A stretch of 44,898 bases of DNA, taken from contig CALHLE010000011.1 of NCBI GenBank assembly GCA_938034415.1, forward strand, positions 1 to 44,898, read 5' to 3'. Origin of the DNA: an uncultured Anaerolineae bacterium. GTDB lineage: Bacteria > Chloroflexota > Anaerolineae > J036 > Brachytrichaceae. This document shows positions 24,199 through 32,777 of the stretch, one piece after another (the first letter of the stretch is position 1; each line of letters opens with the position of its first letter). A program made the translations under genes and the position numbers. The notes beneath the pieces were generated by a model, which was not told the origin of the DNA, searched no databases, and worked only from the letters and a program-made list of their open reading frames with translations.

Positions 24199-25977
24199 AT
24201 GATTCAAGACACGCTGCAGCAGCCACGAGGACAAACGCCGCCGGCCATCGCTGCGCTGCCGGGCATCGAACTGAGCGTCGGGCAAAACCAGGCGCTCGAT
24301 GCCGTGCTGGCCGCGCTAGACCGGCCGGGGCTGCGCCGCGCAATTGGCCTCTTCGGCCCCCATGGCAGCGGCAAAACCACGCTGCTGAACGAACTTTGTA
24401 AGGGTGGCTTGCATGCCCGGCGCACCCCCCAGCATCGCAAGGTCGTCTGCGCGCCGATCAACGCAGCCAATCTGCCGACCGACCTGGCCCCCTGGCAACG
24501 CCTGATCTTCGGTGTGCTCGACAAGCTGGCGCAACAGCCCGGCGCGCCGGCGACCGTCTATGAACTGCGCGCCGAACTGGAAGAGGTGGTGCAACTTGAG
24601 GTGAACGACGACGCGAGCGCCACGCTCGCCGCCGCCGCGTTTGCCCACCATATGCGCGCCGCATTTGCCGGAATGATCCACAGCACCATCACGCTCTCGA
24701 ATGCGGTGTTCGTGGTAGCCATTGACCACCTCGATAAAGCGTCGTCGGAAAGCATCGCCCAACTCCTAGAAGCCTCAAAATACTTCCTCGATGCGCAGCA
24801 TTGCGCCACGTTGATCTGCGCCGACGAATCTGAGCTTATCCAGAAGCTCGGCGATGCGGAGGTGCTGCGCGCTTGGCTCACCGACCGGGTCGAGTTGCGC
24901 ATGAGCGAGCGTCCGACGCACCGCGGGGTTGCCGTCGTCGCTCCCCCTCGGCTGCCGCAAGCGTCGCCGCGCCCCGTCGCTGCGGACATCCCGCCGCTCT
25001 GTGCGCAACTCTTCACCGAAATCTTGGGGAGCGACCGCTATGCGATCGAGCGCGCCGGGGAACACTGGCGCGCAGCCATGCGCGCGCTGGCTAGGCGCAA
25101 CGCCGAGGGCTACCACACCGATGTATCTGGCGTGATGCTCGCCAAGTTGTGCGCGTTGCGCGTGCTTGCGCCGGGCCTGTTCGACGCCGTCCGCCTGGAT
25201 GCGCCGGCGCTGACTGCGCTCGAACGGCGCGCGCGCCTGCAGAATCCAGCCCATGACCACTATGACGAATGGGCCGAGGCGCTGGCGCGCGACCCGCGCC
25301 TGACCCGGCTGTTCACTGCTGCGCCGAGCTTCATCGGCGTTGACACACGCCTCTTGGCGACCGCACTGCGCCTGGTGCATACCGGCGATGAAGCGACAGT
25401 TCGGCAAACAAAACCGCTCGCAGCCAAACCGGCGGAAAGCGGCGTTAAGCTCGTCAATCTGAACCGGCTTCGCCTGCATAGGCAGCCCTCATCCGCGGCG
25501 TCCCCTGCGCCGATGTGGACGCCGGTCGCGGTTGCGGCCGGCGTGTTCATCGCAGATCGCTTGATCAAGATGGCCATCCAATCCGTCGAGGGCCTCCGCA
25601 CCGGCGCGCCGGCGCTCGGTGGGCTGATCGGGCTGCAGCCCCCCCCAGCAGCCAACCTGCTGGACATCGGATTGACCATTGGCATCACGCTGGTCGGCCT
25701 GGCGCTGTGCGTCCTCATTGCAATCTTTGCAGGCCGGCGCGTTGACGACAGGCGCACCACAGCATACGGGCTGCTCGCCGGCGGGCTGCTCGCCAACCTG
25801 TTTGACCACCTCACGTACGGCGCAGCAATGAACTACCTGCACGTTGCCAACTTGCCGGTGTTTAACCTGGCCCATCTCGCGCTGTTGGCCGGTGCAGCGC
25901 TGCTGGCCGTCGCCGTCCTGACCGACTCATCACATGCCGCGCATAGGCGCGACACAGGCGATCTTGCCCATGAGTGA
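24199..25977 (+). CDS. KAP-type P-loop NTPase fused to an inactive signal-peptidase-II-like domain
   Basis: The protein has 592 residues from ATG 24199, chosen for the AAGGGGG ribosome site 5 bases upstream; GTG 24148 overlaps the ileS stop and is an alternative. Residues about 25-235 are a KAP-like NTPase: Walker A LFGPHGSGKTTLLNEL (Lys59) and Walker B VFVVAIDHLDKASSESIAQL (Asp176, Asp179), then EASKYFLD and a sensor region LICADESEL. A helical region follows to about 435. Residues about 440-575 have four membrane segments and align with LspA: IADRLIKMAI (Asp453, Lys457), GGLLANLFDHL (Asp536) and LPVFNLAHLAL. Both catalytic Asp positions are replaced, by Asn545 (AMNYLH, LspA usually V-D-F) and His559 (NLAH, LspA usually NLAD). 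The stop overlaps the real lspA. It may be a membrane-tethered ATPase that binds or regulates lipoprotein substrates or LspA. Confidence 0.75.
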   Translation: MIQDTLQQPRGQTPPAIAALPGIELSVGQNQALDAVLAALDRPGLRRAIGLFGPHGSGKTTLLNELCKGGLHARRTPQHRKVVCAPINAANLPTDLAPWQRLIFGVLDKLAQQPGAPATVYELRAELEEVVQLEVNDDASATLAAAAFAHHMRAAFAGMIHSTITLSNAVFVVAIDHLDKASSESIAQLLEASKYFLDAQHCATLICADESELIQKLGDAEVLRAWLTDRVELRMSERPTHRGVAVVAPPRLPQASPRPVAADIPPLCAQLFTEILGSDRYAIERAGEHWRAAMRALARRNAEGYHTDVSGVMLAKLCALRVLAPGLFDAVRLDAPALTALERRARLQNPAHDHYDEWAEALARDPRLTRLFTAAPSFIGVDTRLLATALRLVHTGDEATVRQTKPLAAKPAESGVKLVNLNRLRLHRQPSSAASPAPMWTPVAVAAGVFIADRLIKMAIQSVEGLRTGAPALGGLIGLQPPPAANLLDIGLTIGITLVGLALCVLIAIFAGRRVDDRRTTAYGLLAGGLLANLFDHLTYGAAMNYLHVANLPVFNLAHLALLAGAALLAVAVLTDSSHAAHRRDTGDLAHE

Positions 25978-26515
25978 GGAAGCGCGCGTCGCAGAATCGC
26001 ACTCGCCGGTGGAAGGAGCGGATCAACCGGCTGCTGCTTTGTTCTTCCAGCGCTACGGGGTGTTGTTACTGGTGGCGAGCATCGCCCTGGCTGCGGACAT
26101 CATCACCAAGCGCATCGTCGAGGCGCAGATTCCGCTCTACACGTCCATCCCGGTCATCGGCTTCTATCTGAGCTGGACGCACACCCAGAACACGGGCGCG
26201 GCGTTCAGCCTGTTCCAAAATGGCGGCGTGTTCTTCATCGTCGTCGCGCTGGTCGTGTCAGCGGTAATCCTGTATTACGCGCCTCGGCTTCCAGCCGGCG
26301 ATTGGTTGGCGCGGGTCGCTTTGGGGCTACAGCTCGGCGGCGCCATAGGCAACTTGCTCGATCGCCTGCGCCAGGGTTACGTCACCGACTTCATCCACTT
26401 CCAGATCCCCGAAATCGGCTTTGACTGGCCGGTGTTCAACATCGCCGACAGCGCCATCGTCGTGGGCGTGATTTTGTTGATCGCAGCCAGCCTCCTGCGA
26501 GACAACAAAGCGTAA
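25970..26515 (+). CDS. lspA: Lipoprotein signal peptidase (signal peptidase II)
   Basis: This membrane aspartyl protease cleaves the signal peptide of diacylglyceryl-prolipoproteins. It has 181 residues from ATG 25970, with about four membrane segments and all five family motifs: AADIITKRIV (Asp43, Lys47), HTQNTGAAFSLF, GGAIGNLLDRLRQGYVTDFI with catalytic Asp140, and VFNIADSAIVVG with catalytic Asp160. An N-terminal tail of about 25 residues is longer than usual. The start overlaps the stop of the KAP fusion gene by 8 bases, so the two are translationally coupled. The HAD phosphatase follows after 6 bases. No lgt or rluD homologue, common lspA neighbours, is present. Confidence 0.95.
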   Translation: MSEEARVAESHSPVEGADQPAAALFFQRYGVLLLVASIALAADIITKRIVEAQIPLYTSIPVIGFYLSWTHTQNTGAAFSLFQNGGVFFIVVALVVSAVILYYAPRLPAGDWLARVALGLQLGGAIGNLLDRLRQGYVTDFIHFQIPEIGFDWPVFNIADSAIVVGVILLIAASLLRDNKA

Positions 26516-26521
26516 TCCGCC

Positions 26522-27220
26522 ATGTCGCGCGATCGCTCTGCACATGATGCAACATCCATCCCGCCGGCAGACGCATGCCGAGCCGTGCTGTGGGACATGG
26601 ACGGCGTGCTGGTGGACTCGGCCGACTACCACTACGCGGCCTGGCGCGAAGCGCTGGCGCGCGAGCGCTATGACATCAGTTACGAAGCCTTCCGCGCCAC
26701 CTTCGGCCAGCGCAACGACACCATCCTGCGCGGCATCTTCGGGCCGGACCTGCCCGATGCCGAAGTAGACCGCATCGCGAGCTTGAAGGAGGCGCTCTAC
26801 CGCCAATTTGTGCGCGAGCGCGGCATCGCGCCGTTGCCCGGCGTCCTGCGCTGGTTGCAGGCGCTGCGCGCCGCAGGCTGGCGGCAGGCGGTCGCTTCGG
26901 CTGCGCCGCGCGCCAACATAGATGCCATCCTCGCCACCGTGGGCATCGGGCATTACTTCGACGCGATCACTTCGGGCGAAGACGTGACCCGCGGCAAACC
27001 CGATCCGCAGGTCTACCTCATCTCGGCGCAACGCGTCGGCGCACCGCCGGCGCGTTGCGTGGTGGTGGAGGATGCGCCGGCGGGGTTAGAAGGCGCGCGC
27101 CGCGCCGGCATGCGCTGCATCGGCGTCACATCCACCCACGGCCGCCTGGACGCCGACGTAGTCGTCGCTTCGTTGGACGAGCTGGACGACGATGCGTTTG
27201 ACCGGCTGATCCGGCGCTAA
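26522..27220 (+). CDS. HAD-superfamily phosphatase / beta-phosphoglucomutase-like protein
   Basis: The protein has 232 residues and follows the HAD subfamily IA plan. Motif I is LWDMDGVLVDSADYH (nucleophile Asp and acid/base Asp). A helical C1 cap runs over about 40-110, including FRATFGQRNDTILRGIFG. Motif II is VASAAPRANID, motif III is RGKPDPQVYL, and motif IV is VVVEDAPAGLEGARRAGM. It probably dephosphorylates a sugar phosphate or acts as a phosphomutase; the substrate cannot be read from sequence. The start is ATG 26522, 6 bases after lspA. It ends 7 bases from convergent scpA. Confidence 0.88.
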   Translation: MSRDRSAHDATSIPPADACRAVLWDMDGVLVDSADYHYAAWREALARERYDISYEAFRATFGQRNDTILRGIFGPDLPDAEVDRIASLKEALYRQFVRERGIAPLPGVLRWLQALRAAGWRQAVASAAPRANIDAILATVGIGHYFDAITSGEDVTRGKPDPQVYLISAQRVGAPPARCVVVEDAPAGLEGARRAGMRCIGVTSTHGRLDADVVVASLDELDDDAFDRLIRR

Positions 27221-27227
27221 ACGGCGG

Positions 27228-28073
27228 TCATCCATCGAACTCAACTGCTTCGTCGGTCGTGGGACGCTCCTCGGCGGGCGGCCGCTCTTCCTCGGGGAAG
27301 TGCTCGATGATGATCTCGCCGAACAACGTTTCCTGGTAACACCGCACGACGTAGCGCTTGAGCAGCTCCAGCAGCGCCAGCAACGTCACCACGATCTCAA
27401 CCCGCGTGTGCACGCCCTCCAGCACGTCGGTGAAGGTCACCCGCCGGCGGGCGCTGACGGCGGACTGTATGCGCTCCATGCAGTCGTTCACAGTGAACGG
27501 CAGCCGAGCGATCACCTCGTCGGCGACCGGCGGCGGCAGCCAACGATTCACGACGCGCTGCATTGCGCTGGCCAGCGCCTCCAGTGTGACGTTATCCAGG
27601 GGCAGCTTCTTCGATGGTGGGCGGGGGATGGTCGGCGGCTGCACCGGATAGGCACGCCACTGCCGTTGCTCGCGCGCCTTCAGCATCATCGCGGCGTGCT
27701 TGTAGAGCTGGTAGGCCCGCAGTTGGTTCACCAGGTCATCGGTCTCCTCCTGCGCTTCGGGCGCGACGACGACCTGCGGCAGCAGTGCGCGACTCTTGAT
27801 CAAGACGAGGCGGGCGGCCACCGAGAGGAAGTGCGCAATCGCGCGCGGGTCGCGCCGAGGCATGCCGGCCATGTAGGCGATGAACTGATCGGCCACCATA
27901 GCCAGCGAGACCTCGGTGATCTCCAGCCGGCGTTCCTCGATCAGCCGCAGGAGCACGTCGAGCGGGCCCTCATAGACCGGCAGGTGAATCGAAAATTGCG
28001 AATCGCCTGATGGCCCTGCTGCGCCCCGAAAGGCGTCACCACCGGTTAAGCTTGTATGCGGCATGTCGGTCAT
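27228..28073 (-). CDS. scpA: Segregation and condensation protein A
   Basis: ScpA is the kleisin that bridges the two heads of the SMC dimer in chromosome condensation and segregation. The protein has 281 residues. The N-terminal kleisin region is clear: FSIHLPVYEGPLDVLLRLIE, then RRLEITEVSLAMVADQFIAY and RLVLIKSRALLP. The C-terminal winged helix includes RRVTFTDVLE and VVTLLALLELLKRYVV. Acidic tails (EERPPAEERPTTDEA) close it. The usual partner scpB is not next to it. It lies 17 bases after a membrane glycosyltransferase gene on the same strand, so it is probably co-transcribed with it. Confidence 0.93.
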   Translation of the reverse strand: MTDMPHTSLTGGDAFRGAAGPSGDSQFSIHLPVYEGPLDVLLRLIEERRLEITEVSLAMVADQFIAYMAGMPRRDPRAIAHFLSVAARLVLIKSRALLPQVVVAPEAQEETDDLVNQLRAYQLYKHAAMMLKAREQRQWRAYPVQPPTIPRPPSKKLPLDNVTLEALASAMQRVVNRWLPPPVADEVIARLPFTVNDCMERIQSAVSARRRVTFTDVLEGVHTRVEIVVTLLALLELLKRYVVRCYQETLFGEIIIEHFPEEERPPAEERPTTDEAVEFDG

Positions 28074-28090
28074 CGCTCACGTCCTATGCC

Positions 28091-29815
28091 TCACTGCGCA
28101 TCTTCGTCGGCGCGTTGTTCCGCGGGCAGCAGCACCCAGTAATCGAAGCCGTTCATCCTGAAGTGACGCGCCCAATAGTAGTTGCGGAAGATCGCCTCCT
28201 TGACATCGTCGGGATAGAACAGGGCGCGGAAGATCACCGCGCCGAACGCGCGCTGCTCGATCATGGCAATCATGCGCGAGGTGTCGAGCATTCCGCTTTT
28301 AGAGAGGTTGAGCAACTGCGTCGGATTGGTCACCACGTCCTTGCCGGCCAGCAGCGTGAGCATCGCCTCCTCGCTCCACACCGGCCCTGGCACGTTGCGG
28401 ATCATCTCCACCATCGCCCAGCCGTTGGCGGCATCGGCAGGGTCGAGCAGATGGCCGAGCTGTGTGAAGCCGGCAGAATCGTAGTAGGGATAGGGCGGAT
28501 ACGACGAGACATCGGCGACGCCGATCGCCCGCGCGACCGCGCCGAAGATGCGCCCGCTCGTCGGCAAATGCAGGTTGAGCGCGGCCTGGAGGAAGAAGAC
28601 CAGCGCGGCGAGCGCCGGCAGATAAGGCGCGCGGCGCGCGAGCTGCGCCTGGCCCTCCCCCATGCGCGCTATGCAATGCGCGATGCGCGCCAGCAAGCCG
28701 GCCGCGCACACACACGAGGCCGCGATGGCGGCGATGAGATAGGCCGGCCCGGCGCCCCACTTGCCGGTCAACATGCCCATCGCGCCGCCGGCGACGAAGT
28801 AAAGCGACCAAACGGTGATCGGCCTGAGCGAACGGGCGCGCGCGGCTCGCGCGACATCCCACGCGACGTAGAGCGCGCCGCAAATGATCAAGATGCCTTG
28901 GAGCCGAAACCACTGGCCGTAGGTCTGCCAGGTGACGGCAATGTCGTACTCGTTCACGTTGGCCAGCACCACGTTCAACCAGAACTGGCCGTTCGTCGCC
29001 GCGTTCATCCCCAGCACCAGCGCGCCGGTCACCAGCGCGCTGACGGCGAGCGCAAGCGCAAACCACTTGGGCCGGCGAATCAGCAGATACGCAAAACCGG
29101 CGACCAGCGCATCCACCGCCTGCAGCTTGGTAAAGCCGGCGATCAGGAGCAGGACGACGCCCAGCGCGCTGTATCTTGCCTGCGCCGCCGGAGGCGGCGC
29201 CCGGCGCGGGTCAAGGCCGATGTCCAGGCAACTGATCCCGGCGAAGGCAAACATCACCATCGGCAGATGCGCGCGCGCCAGCGGCCCGACCTGGTAGACG
29301 TAGTTCGCTGCAAAGAACGCCAGCGCGGCCAATAGCGGCACGCAGAGGCGCAGCAGGGAGGCGCGCGGCGCGCGGCGCGACTTTTGCGCGCCGTCTGCCA
29401 ATTCCTCCGGCTGCCACAGCCGGCGCGCCGCGAGGAAGATCAGCGCCCCGATCGCCAGCGATGTGGCGAAGGCGAGGGCGCGCCCCACCCACAGGTGCGG
29501 CCCGAACAACGCCACCAGCGGCGCGAGCAAGAGCCGATAGACCGGCGGGTAATTCGAGGCGTAAAAGGGGAATTCCGCGTTGTCCAGGTAGATGCCTTCC
29601 CCGCGCGCCAAGCGGATGGCGTCGTAGAGTTCAAAGCCCTCACCCTGGTCGTAATCGAACGGGAAGGTGAACAGCGCGCGGGCATAGACCAGATAAATGA
29701 CGAAATAGCCGGCGAAGATGGCTATCGTCAGCCCCAGCGCAACGACGGATAGCGATGAAAGCGCAGCGCCGAAGCGCGAGTGCGGCGGCATGCGCGGGGG
29801 AGTAGCCGGCGGCAT
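28091..29815 (-). CDS. Multi-pass membrane glycosyltransferase-like protein (GT-C fold)
   Basis: The protein has about 574 residues and roughly ten to twelve membrane segments. The early extracytoplasmic loop FPFDYDQGEGFELYDAIRLA carries the acidic Asp/Glu expected of GT-C enzymes that use polyprenyl-phosphate sugars, and YASNYPPVYRLLLAPL is typical of Chloroflexota members. The C-terminal 150 residues lie outside the membrane (VSSYPPYPYYDSAGFTQLG and following). It may glycosylate envelope lipids, polymers or proteins. The start is taken as ATG 29815 (MPPATPP); GTG 29851 is also open. It precedes scpA by 17 bases. Specific substrate unknown. Confidence 0.7.
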   Translation of the reverse strand: MPPATPPRMPPHSRFGAALSSLSVVALGLTIAIFAGYFVIYLVYARALFTFPFDYDQGEGFELYDAIRLARGEGIYLDNAEFPFYASNYPPVYRLLLAPLVALFGPHLWVGRALAFATSLAIGALIFLAARRLWQPEELADGAQKSRRAPRASLLRLCVPLLAALAFFAANYVYQVGPLARAHLPMVMFAFAGISCLDIGLDPRRAPPPAAQARYSALGVVLLLIAGFTKLQAVDALVAGFAYLLIRRPKWFALALAVSALVTGALVLGMNAATNGQFWLNVVLANVNEYDIAVTWQTYGQWFRLQGILIICGALYVAWDVARAARARSLRPITVWSLYFVAGGAMGMLTGKWGAGPAYLIAAIAASCVCAAGLLARIAHCIARMGEGQAQLARRAPYLPALAALVFFLQAALNLHLPTSGRIFGAVARAIGVADVSSYPPYPYYDSAGFTQLGHLLDPADAANGWAMVEMIRNVPGPVWSEEAMLTLLAGKDVVTNPTQLLNLSKSGMLDTSRMIAMIEQRAFGAVIFRALFYPDDVKEAIFRNYYWARHFRMNGFDYWVLLPAEQRADEDAQ

Positions 29816-29954
29816 GAGTTCTTCGACCACGATGCCGGCCCAATTTACCACGCGCGCATCGTCGCTTCAACGCGCGCGCCGCGCGCCCTGACACGGCGGT
29901 CCTTCAAGTCGCCCAGATGAAACGCGGCACTTGCCGGCCGAAACTAAATAGCGC

Positions 29955-30287
29955 ATGAGCAAGCGTCCCGTCATCGAGTTCTACGTTCTGGCGTTTGGCA
30001 TCGCATGGCTTGGCTGGGTTCCGGCGGCGCTGGGGTCGCGCAGCGTTGCTCCGTTCGATGCACCCTACTTCCAACTGCTCCTCATACACCTGGCTTTACA
30101 ACAGCGCGGCGGGGAGTCTGTTGCCGGTGACGCTGTTCCACGTCGCCTTGAACGCCCTGGCGTTGTGGTCACCGGCGTGTCCGTCACCGCGCTGGCGATT
30201 GCGTATGCGCTCGTCGCGCTCATTCTGATTGCGCTGTTCGGCGGCGTGAATCTATCGCGCAGGGAACGGGTTGTGCCTTACTCATAG
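29955..30287 (+). pseudogene. CPBP-family intramembrane protease remnant
   Basis: From ATG 29955 the frame reads MSKRPVIEFYVLAFGIAWLG, then WVPAALGSR, the usual first membrane segment of a CPBP (CaaX protease/bacteriocin-processing) protein. Near 30085 the homology jumps to another frame, where SYTWLYNSAAGSLLPVTLFH and VALNAL match the last conserved motif with its His and Asn. It then returns to the first frame for the last membrane helix (ALAIAYALVALILIALFGG). The central part carrying the EExxxR catalytic motif is missing. At least one deletion and one frameshift are therefore present. It overlaps the end of the FtsX-like gene by 10 bases. Confidence 0.7.
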
Positions 30288-32704
30288 GCCAGCACCTCAC
30301 GCACGGTAAGCCGCGAGGCGCGCCATGCCGGCAGAAAGCTAGACGCTGCGGCTACGGCCAGCACCGCGATAAACCAGATGCCCACGCCTTCCAGAGAATA
30401 GGCGAAATCCAGCGTCCGGCGCAGGAAGGCCATGCCTACCGCGTCGCACAGCAGCTTGCTGATCGGCAGCGCCAGCAGGGCGCCAAACGCCCAGCTCAGC
30501 GCGCCAATGACCATACCTTCGCCGATGATAATGCGCCGGATGGCGCCGTCGCTCGCGCCGATGGCGCGCATCACGCCAATCTCCCGGGTGCGCTCCAACA
30601 CGTTGATGCTCATCGTGCCGGCCAGCCCCAGCCCACCCACGACGGCCAGCAGCGCCGCCATGATCAGCAGGAAGATAATGAGGATGTTGAACTGAAAGGT
30701 AATCTGCTCGCGTCGTTCGCTTAGCGTCTCGGTGGTGTCCACCGGCATATTGACGGCGCGGAAGTGCGCCTCGATCGCCCTGGCGACCGCCGACTGAAAG
30801 GCCGCGTCGTGCTCGGTAGTGACCACGACCGCGTTGCGCACTTGTCGGCCAATGGTGAGCGCGTTGCGATATCCGGTCAGGTTCATGTACAAGACGCGCG
30901 GGTTGCGAATCTGGCCGGTGAGGGTGCTCTGCGTCACGCCGACCACCTGCGCCGGCACGCGGCGCGTACCGAACTTGAGGGTGATCGTGTCGCCGATGCG
31001 AATGTCCGGCTCGTCGGCCAGCGCGTCGGCGTTGAGCACGACGGCGTTGGCATCGTCGGGCAACAGCCAGCGCCCTTGGATCATCACCGGCTGAATCAGC
31101 CGGCTGTCGGCGGGTGGCGCGATCACGCTGATGCTGCGGCTTTCGCTGCCGTCCTCGCGTATGCGGCGCGCGACCCCGGTGCTCCACGCTTCGGCGTAGG
31201 CTACGCCGGGCACCTGGCGCATTTGGCTCAACACCTTGTCCTCGCCGTGGAAGCTGCGCAGGTTCACCTCGATGTCGTATTGCCAGTAGCGCAGCGAGGT
31301 GGCCAGCGTACGGTTGAGCGAGTCGCGCACGGTGAACACCGAGACGAAGATGGCGCTGGCCAGGGTGAGCGTGCCCAGCGTCAACGCCAGCCGGCTCTTG
31401 CGCCGGAAGGTGTTGCGGATCGAGATCAGGAACGGGCGCGACAGCCAGCGCTCGATGAAGACGAAGCTGGCCAGCCACTGCTTCAGCGCATCTATGCGCG
31501 GGTTATGGTGGCCGGGCGAGTCGTCGCTGATGCCGGTGGAGGTGATCGCTTCGCGCACGGTCATCCGTGCGCCGGAGAGGATGGGCGCCAGCGAGGCCAG
31601 CAGCGGCAGCGCCAAGCCGACCGCGATTTGGATGAGCACCACAGGCGGCGGCGGAATGACCGTCAGCACGTCGAAGTTCAGCAGGTTGGCGACGAAACTC
31701 ACCAGCCCGACCGCGCCCAAGATGCCGAGCGGCACGGCGACGACGAGGGAGATCAACCCAACCGCCGCGACGTTGGTGAGATACATGCCGACGAGCTGCG
31801 GCGTGCGCGCGCCGATGGACTTCATGATGCCGATCTGCTTGATCTGCTGCGCGAGGATGGCAGTGGTCGTGTTGATGACCAGGAAGGCGCTGAGGAAGAG
31901 CGACAGCGCGCCGAGCGCGACCAGGATGAGAGAGAGGGATTGAATCTGGTCGTGCGCGTAGTGTTGGCCGGGCGTTTGCGGGATGCTCGCGCTGAAGAAA
32001 ACGCGCCCGCTGTCTTCCACGCGCTTCTTGATCGCGTCGGCGACGCGCTGGATGTGCACGCGGTCGGTCGGGTTCTCGGCCACGCGCACGCGCATCTCGG
32101 TGTAGGCGCGCGGGAAGCCCAGCCACTCCAGCGTGTCGGGCGTGATATAGGCGCTGCCGAAGTTGGCGAACGTCACCGGCGGCGCGTTCACGTCGAACAC
32201 TGTGCCGGCGATGCGGATCTCGCGGGTCTTGCCGTCCGGCAGCTCCACGGTCAGCGTGTCGCCGATCTGCTTGTTGAACAACCGCAGCGCGCTGCGTTCC
32301 AGCAGCATTTCGCGGCGCGGCGGCGTGCGAGGGCCTCGCTCGTGCTGGAAGCGGTCCAGCCGGATATCGTCGAAGTCCCAGTGCGTATACAGAATCAGGT
32401 TGCTGCGCGACTCGCCTAGCCGCACGCGCAAGACGTAGATCGCGCGGCCCTGCGCGTCGGCTACCTCCGGCATGCGCGCGATGGAGCGCACGAATTGTTC
32501 GTCCAGGGCCGAAGCCGCGATGCTCATGCTGGCTTCGTTCGTGGCGGCGTATTGCGCCTGCAAGTCGCGGGCCAGGATCGTCCGCGCGCCGGCGACCGCG
32601 CCGACCGCAAACACGCCGACGGCGATGGACAAGACGACCAGCAGCGTGCGCGTCTTATTCAGCCATAGGTCGCGCATCACCTTGCGCCAGCGAGGGGCGA
32701 ACAT
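30278..32704 (-). CDS. FtsX/MacB-type ABC transporter permease
   Basis: The protein has 808 residues, the size of a two-module FtsX permease. A first membrane helix (KTRTLLVVLSIAVGVFAVGA) is followed by a periplasmic MacB-like domain (about 45-250). Three membrane segments around 260-390 contain LFLSAFLVINTTTAILAQQI and KQIGIMKSIGARTPQLVGMY, the FtsX signature. A second copy begins with a helix at about 430, has its own large outer domain, and ends with three segments including RTREIGVMRAIGASDGAIR. It should move lipids, peptides or lipoproteins or act as a mechanotransmitter. No ATPase gene lies next to it. The start is ATG 32704. Confidence 0.88.
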   Translation of the reverse strand: MFAPRWRKVMRDLWLNKTRTLLVVLSIAVGVFAVGAVAGARTILARDLQAQYAATNEASMSIAASALDEQFVRSIARMPEVADAQGRAIYVLRVRLGESRSNLILYTHWDFDDIRLDRFQHERGPRTPPRREMLLERSALRLFNKQIGDTLTVELPDGKTREIRIAGTVFDVNAPPVTFANFGSAYITPDTLEWLGFPRAYTEMRVRVAENPTDRVHIQRVADAIKKRVEDSGRVFFSASIPQTPGQHYAHDQIQSLSLILVALGALSLFLSAFLVINTTTAILAQQIKQIGIMKSIGARTPQLVGMYLTNVAAVGLISLVVAVPLGILGAVGLVSFVANLLNFDVLTVIPPPPVVLIQIAVGLALPLLASLAPILSGARMTVREAITSTGISDDSPGHHNPRIDALKQWLASFVFIERWLSRPFLISIRNTFRRKSRLALTLGTLTLASAIFVSVFTVRDSLNRTLATSLRYWQYDIEVNLRSFHGEDKVLSQMRQVPGVAYAEAWSTGVARRIREDGSESRSISVIAPPADSRLIQPVMIQGRWLLPDDANAVVLNADALADEPDIRIGDTITLKFGTRRVPAQVVGVTQSTLTGQIRNPRVLYMNLTGYRNALTIGRQVRNAVVVTTEHDAAFQSAVARAIEAHFRAVNMPVDTTETLSERREQITFQFNILIIFLLIMAALLAVVGGLGLAGTMSINVLERTREIGVMRAIGASDGAIRRIIIGEGMVIGALSWAFGALLALPISKLLCDAVGMAFLRRTLDFAYSLEGVGIWFIAVLAVAAASSFLPAWRASRLTVREVLAYE

Positions 32705-32777
32705 CGGCGCAGATTATCCTGGCGTTGCTGAAAAGCGGATGAGCATTCGCCGGCCGCTGCGACGGCGCGCTGCCGAC

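Noticed and set aside
28010-29335. 441-codon plus-strand open frame
   Set aside because: It is antisense to the membrane glycosyltransferase-like gene and has no domain-like features.
30764-32419. 551-codon plus-strand open frame
   Set aside because: It is antisense to the FtsX-type permease; the product is a low-complexity Arg/Asp/Gln/His mix caused by high GC.
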